Origin: Pedobacter psychrotolerans
GTDB taxonomy: Bacteria; Bacteroidota; Bacteroidia; Sphingobacteriales; Sphingobacteriaceae
Assembly (NCBI RefSeq): GCF_004340665.1
Contig: NZ_SLWO01000007.1
Coordinates: 73,623-137,622, forward strand
Reading direction: 5' to 3'
Length of the DNA stretch: 64,000 bases
The translations under genes and the position numbers were made by a program. The notes under the pieces are model-generated. The model was not told the DNA's origin and made no database searches. It saw only the letters and a program-made list of their open reading frames with translations. Shown piece after piece: positions 8,740 through 17,533 of this stretch (within the stretch, counting starts at the first letter, position 1; every line of letters begins with the position of its first letter).

Positions 8740-10167
8740 TTAAAACGGGAGTTTTTCGTCAGTATTTAAAGTCAGATTTGGGTTTTTCTTAAGGACGTTA
8801 AGCGGAAAGGGAATTACATAAAGCCTTGAAGTAGGTAAAAGCGTATAAGTTTGTTGCGGAACCGTTTTATTAACCAAAGGATAAGTACGCACAATAGTTT
8901 TCGCGTATTCAGGCTCGGTATTAAGTCTCTTTAAGTCTAAAAACCTATTAAAACCCAGCACCATTTCTTTTCTGCGTTCATTGATGATGATATTCATCGT
9001 TTCCTTCCGGCTTGCAGGAACAGGCAGATTAACCACACCGGAAAGAATTCTTTTTTCACGAAGCCTATTCACTACGGCCATGGCTCCGGGTAAATCATTC
9101 TGGCGGGCCAGACATTCGGCCTGCATTAAATACACTTCAGTAGTTTTCAAGCCTACGGTTGGATAAAAGAAACGGGTATACGCCACATTATAATAGGCTG
9201 CATTGGATCCGATATCTAAAAAACTGGCACTGGTGGTGTTAAAAAACATATTGAAACGGGCATCATTGGTTCCAAACAAAGCCTTCAATTCAGGACTGAT
9301 TAACCAGCTATAGCCGAAATTAGTTTCATTATAACCCTGGATGTACTGATAACTTAACACTTCAGGATTATTAGGTGCGATGATTGGCGTAACGGAAGGA
9401 CCGCCTTGCGTAGTGGTATATTTTACCAAATCGAAAATCTGGTTATTGTATGAAAGTGATTTTTCACAGGCGTCTTTCGCCTGTGCAATTTCTCTTTTAA
9501 ATAAATGAACTTTGGCTTTCAATGCCCATGCAAAAGCCAGTGACGGGTGATAGGGATCTGCTGGCTGCGCCTGCAGAAAAGGAATGGCTTCATCAATATC
9601 TTTCTGGATGAAATCATATACCTGCGCCACTGTAGATTTGGTAGGTTGTGCCTCTAAATCGTATTTATCCATGATACAGATCCCGCCATCAGTCGCTGCT
9701 GTAGCCGGGTTGAAGGCTTTTGCATAAACATTCACCAATAGAAAATGATCAAACGCCCTGAAAGCTTTAGCTTCTGCCTTGGCCAATGCCTTCACATTAT
9801 CTTCACCTTTACTTGCATCTACTGAAGAGATTATCGTATTCCAGCGGTTGATATAAAGATAAGCACGCTCGTAAAAGTTAGAGGATTGAATTAGCGAGAC
9901 CCGATCTATATTTTCGTTAAAACTGAAGTGAACCCGGTCTATATTTGGTGTAAGCCCTATAAAGTTTGATTCCTTCATCCACATATCATCGACCAGGTAT
10001 TGGAAATTGGAAATCAGGTAGCCCCTGTTTGGAAAAGATACAAGCTCATAATAGTCTTTCGCTGTTTCCACAATTAAAGAGCCTGTTGGCGTAATATCTG
10101 TATATTTTTTACAACCACCTATACTAAGGGCTGATAGAATTAATGCGAATAAAATATTTTTTCTCAT
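8740..10167 (-). CDS. SusD/RagB-family outer-membrane nutrient-binding lipoprotein
   Basis: A 475-residue protein with lipobox (LSIGGC, Cys near 19) and the usual KKYTDITPTG start. It has TPR-like helices (AWALKAKVHLFKREIAQAKDACEKSL) and the conserved C-terminal EVYLMQAECLARQ, VNRLREKR, NERRKEMVLGFNRFLDLKRL series. Surface-exposed partner that caps the SusC barrel and captures ligand. It starts 5 bases after the susC stop and ends one base before the metalloprotease. The protease neighbour and the lack of any glycoside hydrolase in this block suggest a peptide or protein ligand rather than a glycan; that is inference. Confidence 0.93.
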   Translation of the reverse strand: MRKNILFALILSALSIGGCKKYTDITPTGSLIVETAKDYYELVSFPNRGYLISNFQYLVDDMWMKESNFIGLTPNIDRVHFSFNENIDRVSLIQSSNFYERAYLYINRWNTIISSVDASKGEDNVKALAKAEAKAFRAFDHFLLVNVYAKAFNPATAATDGGICIMDKYDLEAQPTKSTVAQVYDFIQKDIDEAIPFLQAQPADPYHPSLAFAWALKAKVHLFKREIAQAKDACEKSLSYNNQIFDLVKYTTTQGGPSVTPIIAPNNPEVLSYQYIQGYNETNFGYSWLISPELKALFGTNDARFNMFFNTTSASFLDIGSNAAYYNVAYTRFFYPTVGLKTTEVYLMQAECLARQNDLPGAMAVVNRLREKRILSGVVNLPVPASRKETMNIIINERRKEMVLGFNRFLDLKRLNTEPEYAKTIVRTYPLVNKTVPQQTYTLLPTSRLYVIPFPLNVLKKNPNLTLNTDEKLPF

Positions 10168-10172
10168 TTTTT

Positions 10173-13100
10173 TTAGAAGGTTAAGTTTAATCCAAATACA
10201 AAAGATTTAGGATTTTGGAGCGTTCTGGTTCCGCTGTTTAGGGAATAAGATTCAGGATCAATATCATCACCAGCAGCACTCGCATACCATAAATTATTCA
10301 CCTGAGCGGTGAATTTAGCTGATGGAATTTTAAATTTTTTACTAAACTCCTGAGGCAAGTTGTACGAGAGAGATACACTTCTCAATTTGATATAGTCGCC
10401 TTTTACAACATTTATATCTGCATTGCGCCACATTTTAGAAATACTCCCTGCGGTACTAATCATGTTCTCTGCATAATCTACAAGCAGCCTGGGTAATGAC
10501 GGCGTGTTTCCATTCGTATATCGCTGAGCAAGAACATCTTTATCAGTCACATCATACGCATCTAAACTAATGACATCTTTCCTCATTACGTTCCCTCCGG
10601 AAAACACAAGTAAGGCACCGAGTTCGAAATTTCCATAGGAAACACGCTGAGAAAAAGAGCCCGTATAAATTGGTGTTAAGCTTCCCATATTTATAAGTGC
10701 ATCAAAGCTATTCGGCTCCTTAAGGCTGGCAGGCAATGGATTTCCATTTGCATCAAATGTTAAACTTGGATTTCCGTTCTGATCGAGGAAATATGGGTAG
10801 CCATTAGTTATTCCACCATATCGGTAAGCATAAAGTGAATTATAAGCAGATCCTTCGACGTAATAATTCATCGGACCTGCAACATAACTATATGCTGATG
10901 ATAAAGCATTGTTTACTTTTCCAATTTTATTTTGGTTAAAACCTATAACAACCGTTGAATTTAAAGTCAGGTTGCCATTTTTAAACCAATCACCACCGAG
11001 CACAAATTCCACCCCTCGATTGGCCAGCACGCCATTATTAATAGGTCTTGATGCTACCCCAACGGTCGGGTCAAGTTCTGTAGTTACAATAAGATCCGTG
11101 CTTTTTTTATAATAAACATCCACACTTCCCCTTAAACGATTAGATAGAACGGCAAAATCTAAACCTGCATTATACGTTTCTGTTTTTTCCCACCTTAATT
11201 TTGGATTAGGCAAGCCAACCACACTTAGGTATTGTAAGGAAGGGTACAGATCATCGTTAACCCGTCTGGCTGTTAAATATTTTGTTGTTGAAGTATTTTG
11301 ATTTCCATTTACACCATAGGTAGTCCTTAATTTCAGCATATTTATCCACCCCTGGGTTTTCATAAAATCTTCGTTGCTGATATTCCAGCCTAAACCAACA
11401 GACCATAATGGCCTGTTCTTGAATTCTGGATCAGCACCAAATAAATCTGCCTGATCGACTCTGATACTTCCCGTTAAATTATATCGGTTTAAATAAGTAT
11501 AACCGGCATTCGCATAAACGGAGAGAAATCTATGCTTATTTTCTTGCTGGGTTCTACTTACCACACCAAGCGTTTTATTGCCACCATAGATGTAACTTGG
11601 CAATCCTGTTTGGCTTACCGTTGCGTTATTAATTGGTGTTGAGGTTAATGTAACCGGATCGTATCCATATCTGATGTCATCTAATCCACGTGGCTCAAAA
11701 GTTTCCCGCATTTCAAAACCAGCTATTGCAGTAATAGCATGTTTGCTGACATCAAAGGCCTTATCATAACTCAATTGATTCCTGAATGTGTAGGTATTCC
11801 TTTGCTTCATATTTTGCTTAAATCTTCCACCTGAAGGAAGCCCGATGGAGTAAGCTTTTGTTGCAGGAGTATAACCAACTAAGGCATTATGAGCGAGGCG
11901 GATTTTATAAGAATCAATATCATAAAACTGCTCAGTTTTGTCATTAACATTTTCATACTGAAATTGACTTGAAAAATTCAGTCCGTCCATTATTTTAGCC
12001 TGGATATTCGCGAAAGCTCTTAGGGAAATACTATTTGACTTAGTAAGTCCCTCGTTCAAAGATTCGAGTATATTAAACCGAAATGAACGGAATTGAGTAT
12101 TGTCTCTGAGAGAATTGACAACTGCTCCGTTAACATTCCCGCTTGTTCCCGCACCTTCTGAAAGATTTACATAATCCGCATAAACCAGGCTGCCGTCAGG
12201 ATTGATAATGGATGCATAACGTGGTTGCAAAGTATTATAGGAATCATAAGATTCATCAGTTGTTACTGAAGCATTATATGTACCGTTAAAGCCTATTGTT
12301 GTAGTAAGCCACCTATTGACGTTGTAAGCATTTTTAAAATAAAGGTTAATTCTATTGCTGTTATTATTGACTGTTCTTTGGGCAGAATGATCATAATTTA
12401 TGGATGCGAATGTATTTGATTTTGCACTTGCGGAACTAAGGGATAGATTATAACGTTGACGAAAGGCATTTTGCCACACATTGTCTTTATATTGTTCCAG
12501 ATAATCATTATTTCTCATTGAGCTAAGCTGTTGATTTACCTGATCAGTAGATAATTTTCCTGCATCCCTGTCTCTGTATAATTGATATAAAGGAGAATAA
12601 TAACGAATCGTACCATTCGCTACGTTCCCGTAATAAGCGAACATCGACTCAGTTGTAGCGTAACGTGCCCTTTCTTTATTGTAAACATCAGTCTCTAAAT
12701 CAATAATATCTGATGTCGATCCGTAGTGCATCGTGCTGAAATCAGGCTTTGTATCAACAAAAAAGTCTGTATTTAATGAAATTTTTACTGGACTGTTTCC
12801 TTTTTTTGTGGTTAACACGATCACACCGTTTGCAGATCTGGATCCATAAATAGATGCCGCTGCGCCATCTTTTAATACCGTTACAGATTCAATATCGTAA
12901 GGATTAATTTGATCCAGGGTTGTTTCTGAAGGAAGCCCATCGATAACGATTAATGGTTCTGTACCCACTTCATTTATTGAAAAAGTACCCTGTCCCCTGA
13001 GTACTGGTCGATCAGCACCAAACCCGTTAGGATTTTTAACGTAAGCCAATCCGGCAACCCTTCCTTCCAGGGCGCTCAAAATATCCACATTGATATTCTG

Positions 13101-13787
13101 GTTCAAGGTTTTATTATCTATGATCATTGCGGCACCTGTTGAACGCTCTTTACTTAGGGTTTGAAAACCATTCACCACTACCTCAGCCAATAACGATGAA
13201 TTAGCTTTTAACCTTACCGTTACTACTTTCAGAGCCATGGTTCTATCAAATTTTTGCGTTGCCGATAAATAACCAATATAATTGATTTCTAAAGTATTCT
13301 CATCATCAGTTAAACTGAGGTTGAAATGTCCATTGCCATCTGATAAAACATATTTATTTGTTCCCTTTATTTTAACGGTGGCACCAGGCAGCGGACCACC
13401 AACACTATCTGTTACCATACCATGCAGGATGTATGCTGCTGCATTGGCACTCAAAGCCTTGAGTATAATGGTGCGGTTGTTACTAATTTCATAAGTAAAG
13501 TCCTGTCCCTTCACTACAGCATCCATAATAGCCTTGATATCCGAAGTGTTCATACTTAAATTAATGGGTTTGGCTTTTTTTACCAAATCGGCATCATATA
13601 CAAATTCATAGGCGGTTTTGGCTGATATTTGGGATATCACGGTATTTAAAGATGCCTGACTAAAGTTAAGTATGCTGTTTTGTGCACTGGCTGACAGCGA
13701 AAATAATAGCAAGAAACCTATAAATGGAGCCAGGTTTAATGTACAGCCGCGTCCATATCGGACGAAGCGAAAGTAGTAGTTTGTCAT
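10173..13787 (-). CDS. SusC/RagA-family TonB-dependent outer-membrane transporter with STN domain
   Basis: A 1204-residue protein. In order it has a signal peptide (to about residue 36), an STN/secretin domain (about 40-110, VISQISAKTAYEFVYDADLV), a carboxypeptidase-regulatory-like beta domain (about 118-200, GMVTDSVGGPLPGATVKIKG), a plug domain (LIVIDGLPS and YDIESVTVLKDGAAASIYGSRSANG) and a 22-strand beta barrel ending in a terminal Phe (VFGLNLTF). The STN domain is the part that signals to FecR-type anti-sigma factors, and a FecR and sigma gene lie directly upstream. Imports ligand across the outer membrane with TonB/ExbBD energy. Confidence 0.95.
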   Translation of the reverse strand: MTNYYFRFVRYGRGCTLNLAPFIGFLLLFSLSASAQNSILNFSQASLNTVISQISAKTAYEFVYDADLVKKAKPINLSMNTSDIKAIMDAVVKGQDFTYEISNNRTIILKALSANAAAYILHGMVTDSVGGPLPGATVKIKGTNKYVLSDGNGHFNLSLTDDENTLEINYIGYLSATQKFDRTMALKVVTVRLKANSSLLAEVVVNGFQTLSKERSTGAAMIIDNKTLNQNINVDILSALEGRVAGLAYVKNPNGFGADRPVLRGQGTFSINEVGTEPLIVIDGLPSETTLDQINPYDIESVTVLKDGAAASIYGSRSANGVIVLTTKKGNSPVKISLNTDFFVDTKPDFSTMHYGSTSDIIDLETDVYNKERARYATTESMFAYYGNVANGTIRYYSPLYQLYRDRDAGKLSTDQVNQQLSSMRNNDYLEQYKDNVWQNAFRQRYNLSLSSASAKSNTFASINYDHSAQRTVNNNSNRINLYFKNAYNVNRWLTTTIGFNGTYNASVTTDESYDSYNTLQPRYASIINPDGSLVYADYVNLSEGAGTSGNVNGAVVNSLRDNTQFRSFRFNILESLNEGLTKSNSISLRAFANIQAKIMDGLNFSSQFQYENVNDKTEQFYDIDSYKIRLAHNALVGYTPATKAYSIGLPSGGRFKQNMKQRNTYTFRNQLSYDKAFDVSKHAITAIAGFEMRETFEPRGLDDIRYGYDPVTLTSTPINNATVSQTGLPSYIYGGNKTLGVVSRTQQENKHRFLSVYANAGYTYLNRYNLTGSIRVDQADLFGADPEFKNRPLWSVGLGWNISNEDFMKTQGWINMLKLRTTYGVNGNQNTSTTKYLTARRVNDDLYPSLQYLSVVGLPNPKLRWEKTETYNAGLDFAVLSNRLRGSVDVYYKKSTDLIVTTELDPTVGVASRPINNGVLANRGVEFVLGGDWFKNGNLTLNSTVVIGFNQNKIGKVNNALSSAYSYVAGPMNYYVEGSAYNSLYAYRYGGITNGYPYFLDQNGNPSLTFDANGNPLPASLKEPNSFDALINMGSLTPIYTGSFSQRVSYGNFELGALLVFSGGNVMRKDVISLDAYDVTDKDVLAQRYTNGNTPSLPRLLVDYAENMISTAGSISKMWRNADINVVKGDYIKLRSVSLSYNLPQEFSKKFKIPSAKFTAQVNNLWYASAAGDDIDPESYSLNSGTRTLQNPKSFVFGLNLTF

Positions 13788-13832
13788 AAAAATTTGTTTG
13801 GTTGGTTGATAGTCGACGACGAGGGAAAAAGC

Positions 13833-14987
13833 TTACTCTTCTAATACAATTTTATTTCCTTCTAAATTAAACCTGTAACCTGTTGCTTTTGAAATCATTT
13901 CCAATACCTCGTTAATATCCGCTTTGCGGGACAATTTGAGGTACAGATTTTTCTGTGGCATAGCTTCAGCCTGAACATCCACATTGTACCATCTTGCCAG
14001 TTGCTGCATCACTACTGCCAAAGGCACATCGTTAAACAAAAAGGTTCCTCTGGTCCATGCACTGAAATCCTCTGCAGCCACCTTTTTCAGCTGGATTTGG
14101 CCATTCCGGGCTATAACCTGTTGATTGGGCTTCAAAATGATCCGGTTACCGGCACTGGAAAACTGAATACTTCCTTCCAGCAAAGTAGTTTCCGTACCTT
14201 CATTTCCCGGATAACTGCTTACATTAAACCGTGTGCCCAAAACTTTAATTTCATTGCCGCCAATAGCAACAATAAAAGGTTGTGCAGCATTTTTAGCCAC
14301 CTGGAAGAAGGCCTCTCCTTCTACATAAACCTTTCTTTCAGATCCGCGGAAATCTGTTGGAAAGATAAGTTTAGAGCCGGCGTTCAACATCACCACAGAG
14401 CCGTCGCTCAGGATAATGCTGTACTCTCCTCCCCTTGGTGTTTCCAGCGTATTCAGTCTGGATGCGGTTTCGGCATCGGCATTAATGGCCTTATAAATGA
14501 TGGTACCATCCGTTTTGGTTATCACTTCAATACCATGTTGCCGGTAAAGTACCCCATCCTTGCCTGATCCAAGCCGTGCTTTTTTTCCGTCAATGCTTAA
14601 GCTTGCGACAGACGTACCCGGAACGATTTGATGTGGCGGATGCAAAAACCTGAACAGCAGTAGCCCGGCAGAAATAACCAATAAAATGGTTGCCGCAATT
14701 TTGGCCAATTCCCTCGATCTTACCATGCGAATTAGTCTATTTTCCGGTTCAATAAAAAGCTGCGCCGAAATTTTCGCATGGATGGCATCCAGCCGGTTTT
14801 GTTGCGCGGTAATATCTGAAATGTCAGACTCCTGCTCCATGCTTGTATTAATCAAGTCTTCCAATAATTGCTTATCGGCACTCCCAAAATAATCAAAAAG
14901 TTGGTTTAGCTCAGCAGCAGTACTTTTTTCGGCAATGAACTTCTCAAATAAATCCGGTTTAGATGCGTTTTTTTCCATCGTTGTCAT
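13833..14987 (-). CDS. FecR-family anti-sigma factor
   Basis: A 384-residue protein. It has an N-terminal cytoplasmic segment that would bind the sigma factor, one membrane helix at about residues 92-112 (ELAKIAATILLVISAGLLLF), and a periplasmic FecR domain with LETPRGGEYSIILSDGSVVMLNAGSKL then RKVYVEGEAFFQV and EIKVLGTRFNVSSYP. A C-terminal DUF4974 (FLFNDVPLAVVMQQLARWYNV onward) would contact the STN domain of SusC. It lies 58 bases after the sigma gene and 45 before susC, as in standard Bacteroidota cell-surface signalling cassettes. Confidence 0.93.
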   Translation of the reverse strand: MTTMEKNASKPDLFEKFIAEKSTAAELNQLFDYFGSADKQLLEDLINTSMEQESDISDITAQQNRLDAIHAKISAQLFIEPENRLIRMVRSRELAKIAATILLVISAGLLLFRFLHPPHQIVPGTSVASLSIDGKKARLGSGKDGVLYRQHGIEVITKTDGTIIYKAINADAETASRLNTLETPRGGEYSIILSDGSVVMLNAGSKLIFPTDFRGSERKVYVEGEAFFQVAKNAAQPFIVAIGGNEIKVLGTRFNVSSYPGNEGTETTLLEGSIQFSSAGNRIILKPNQQVIARNGQIQLKKVAAEDFSAWTRGTFLFNDVPLAVVMQQLARWYNVDVQAEAMPQKNLYLKLSRKADINEVLEMISKATGYRFNLEGNKIVLEE

Positions 14988-15045
14988 ATCATAATATGCA
15001 CGAGGCGGATGAACACACTATTCATATTTTATTTTTTTTTAAAAT

Positions 15046-15648
15046 TTATTTGTTCAGGTAAGCTGCAATACAGAACAGGATGAATTCCTGGTTGTGAAAG
15101 AAGACATATCGTTTAATGTATTTGGTTGCACTCACCAGCTGATTACTAACAGTTGAGGCACTTAATGATAAAATTTCTGCGGCTTCCTGATAGGTCTTTC
15201 CTTCCATCCTGCAGAGCTTAAAAATCTCTTTCCGCTGAGGAGGAAGTTTCTCGATAGCCTCATTCAGTAATGAAATGCGCTCTTTATTAAAGATATAATC
15301 TTCCGTTTGATCATAAAAAGCTGCAAATGTTTCTAAAATATGCTTCTGCATTTTCGCATCAAGCGCAAGTTTGCGGTAGTAGGCATAGATGGTATTTTGA
15401 GCCACCTTAAAAATCCAGCCTTTAAACGATTTATCGAGGTTAATTTCTGATTTGTGAAGCCAAATTTTAAGAAAAACATCCTGCATCAGTTCATCTACGA
15501 TTTCATTGGATTTAATCATCCTTTGCATTTTAGGAAGAAGCATTTTGCTGTACCTCGCATAAATAAAATCAAAAGCCTCTCTCCGTCCGTTTTTTAGATC
15601 TTTAAGGTATCTTAATTCTTCAATATCGTTCACATTATCAAGGGACAT
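15046..15648 (-). CDS. ECF RNA polymerase sigma factor (FecI-like)
   Basis: A 200-residue sigma-70 family protein. Region 2 includes FDFIYARYSKMLLPKM, IVDELMQDVFLKIW and FKGWIFKVAQNTIYAYYRK. Region 4 is a helix-turn-helix: LPPQRKEIFKLCRMEGKTYQEAAEILSLSASTVSNQLVSATKYIKRY. It heads the sigma-FecR-SusC-SusD-protease-DUF3347 block and should direct its transcription when SusC with bound ligand signals through FecR. The C-terminal tail (FFHNQEFILFCIAAYLNK) is unusually hydrophobic for a sigma factor; this is known in some Bacteroidota members but I cannot assign it a role. Confidence 0.92.
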   Translation of the reverse strand: MSLDNVNDIEELRYLKDLKNGRREAFDFIYARYSKMLLPKMQRMIKSNEIVDELMQDVFLKIWLHKSEINLDKSFKGWIFKVAQNTIYAYYRKLALDAKMQKHILETFAAFYDQTEDYIFNKERISLLNEAIEKLPPQRKEIFKLCRMEGKTYQEAAEILSLSASTVSNQLVSATKYIKRYVFFHNQEFILFCIAAYLNK

Positions 15649-16286
15649 TTCAAAAATTCACAAATTATGCATATCAAACTTTAACTAACACAGCATACAC
15701 AGGGTACAATTGGGTGAAAATAGAAAATATATAGCAAAACCTAGTATTTTTTTGATTGCCCACATACGATAGATTAAAATACAGCACAAATAATGCTCTC
15801 AGATGGCAATTAATTTAAGTTATCAATCATTTTGATTTACAAATCTAGCTATGAAGATCGAATAGAACACTCTACAGTATCAAAAGACATTTGAAGGAGT
15901 AATATTAAAACTAATTTCCCCTATTGAGATCAAAATGATAGTCACCATGCTTGCACTTGCGCAGGAAAAGCTGGACCTTCCCATTGAAAAACAAAACTGA
16001 TCATACTGATTTAATAAATGCCATACTTTTCTTGCGCACTGAAATATCCCTGTGTAAGTGATTTCATATTAAAACCAATCAACCTGCAGCCCATTTAAAA
16101 AAAGCGCAAAACGGGCAAACCTCGCCTCTCTCTTAAATAAGAAATTACTTAGCGCCATTTTGTTTGTCCTGCTATTACCCTACGCCATATTTTGATGGAT
16201 AAGGAACTTAATTAACTGTTAATCGTTTAATGCAGGTAGCACTTTGAACAATGCCAACAGTAATGTACCCATGAATTTTTCTGCAG
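15649..16286. other. Intergenic region upstream of the sigma-factor operon
   Basis: The 100 bases next to the sigma gene must hold its promoter; an imperfect -7 element reading TAATTTG on the minus strand lies near 15665. Further left, plus-strand bases about 15920-16002 read SPIEIKMIVTMLALAQEKLD and end at a stop codon. This coding-like fragment has no start, no partner and no family I recognise, so it may be a relic. No RNA fold or terminator is obvious. Confidence 0.4.
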
Positions 16287-17492
16287 CTAATCTCTTTTCT
16301 TTCTTTTTCCCCATTTCCGGTTATACCAGATGATCACGCCCGTAACCGGTAGGCTTGCTCCAACAAGGCAGGTGATGAATGCAAGTATTTTCGTTGGCAG
16401 TCCCAGGATCTGACCAGTATGGATATCAAAATTCATCCGGAATACCTTCTCTCCCACCGAGAGCTGCTCGTAATCAACAGCCTTATTACCCTTCCAACGC
16501 AGTTTCTTCAATGTCTTTCCATCATAATAATGGATACGGGAATTATACAGAATCGTTCCGTCTCCAAAATTGACAGATACACGGTAAGGTTCTTTGGCCT
16601 TTCCGGGTACACTGATCCAAAGATTGCCTATTTTTTCCCGACCATATAGGTTATTCATCCTGCTCCACAGTAAATCCACAGGCTGCTGATACTTGATCTT
16701 GGTAATGGTAGTATCTGAAAGCGGCGGCTTTTCATGGGTTGTTTTTTCTTTCCATGTCAGGCTACGGTAAATCCCTTTTTCAAACCATTCGAAAGTAAAT
16801 ACGATACCGGTAACGGTAAGCAAGATCACAAAAATGAAACTATAAAATCCAAGGACATTGTGCAGGTCAATATTCAGCCGTTTCCATTTGGCACCCCATT
16901 TTATCCTGAAACTTTTTTCTCTTGTCTTGTCGTTCCATTTTTTTGGATACCACCAGATCAGACCGGTAAGGAGAATGATCAGAAAAACGATACAGGCGGA
17001 ACCAACTACCGGGCTTCCGATGTTACGGGGAAGCCAGAAAAAACGGTGCCCGGCTCTTATGAAAATAAAAAAAATTTCTGCCGCGGTAGATTCCCTTTTG
17101 TCTTTAATAATTTCTGCTGTATAGGGGTTAAGATAAATGGCGGCAGATTTTTCACCTGACAAGTTATAAGAACACATTACTGACCTACCAGCCCGGCCAT
17201 AAGTAATCCCATCTAAGATCACCTCGCCATGCTCTTTTGCCCGAAGATAGTTACCTGATCCTGCAATCAGCACCGAGGGAGCTAGAAAAGGTTTTTCCTG
17301 AATAGTTACGCGTTGATATTGTTCAGTAAAATACCAAACTTCATGACGCCATACCCAGATCGCCCCGGTTAAACAGACGACAAAGAGAATGATTCCAGAG
17401 ATCAGTCCAAGCCATAAGTGCAGCCATTCAATAACGCGCCTGAATGTAGATTTTCTGGATTTAGATATTTTTTTGGTTTGATCTGTAAACAT
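16287..17492 (-). CDS. PepSY-associated TM-helix membrane protein (siderophore-linked reductase type)
   Basis: A 401-residue protein with four to five hydrophobic segments: about residues 26-50 (LWLGLISGIILFVVCLTGAIWV), 148-170, 200-222 and 363-385. The first helix pair carries WLHLWLGL and a later loop has DLHNVLGF, the paired His signature of PepSY_TM proteins, which are probably haem-binding inner-membrane ferric reductases. It is encoded 41 bases after a siderophore receptor, the typical partnership: the receptor imports the ferric chelate and this protein may reduce the iron. A hairpin with a T tract separates the two genes, so its level may be lower than that of the receptor. Confidence 0.88.
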   Translation of the reverse strand: MFTDQTKKISKSRKSTFRRVIEWLHLWLGLISGIILFVVCLTGAIWVWRHEVWYFTEQYQRVTIQEKPFLAPSVLIAGSGNYLRAKEHGEVILDGITYGRAGRSVMCSYNLSGEKSAAIYLNPYTAEIIKDKRESTAAEIFFIFIRAGHRFFWLPRNIGSPVVGSACIVFLIILLTGLIWWYPKKWNDKTREKSFRIKWGAKWKRLNIDLHNVLGFYSFIFVILLTVTGIVFTFEWFEKGIYRSLTWKEKTTHEKPPLSDTTITKIKYQQPVDLLWSRMNNLYGREKIGNLWISVPGKAKEPYRVSVNFGDGTILYNSRIHYYDGKTLKKLRWKGNKAVDYEQLSVGEKVFRMNFDIHTGQILGLPTKILAFITCLVGASLPVTGVIIWYNRKWGKRKKRD

Positions 17493-17505
17493 ATGATAAA
17501 AAAGA

Positions 17506-17524
17506 GAGCGGCTCAGCGCCGCTC
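17506..17524 (-). terminator. Intercistronic hairpin with T tract
   Basis: GAGCGGC (17506-17512) pairs with GCCGCTC (17518-17524) around a 5-nt loop. Read on the minus strand it follows the receptor stop codon by 9 bases and is followed by a T-rich run, the form of an intrinsic terminator. As the next gene starts only 14 bases further on, partial termination or mRNA stabilisation is likely. Confidence 0.65.
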
Positions 17525-17533
17525 CCTGGTTAC

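Noticed and set aside
14001..14567. 188-codon open frame on the plus strand
   Set aside because: It lies wholly antisense to the FecR gene, whose domains are clear; it is a shadow frame.
16734..17159. 141-codon plus-strand frame
   Set aside because: Antisense to the PepSY membrane protein gene and of odd composition (Lys/Pro/Phe-rich without domains).
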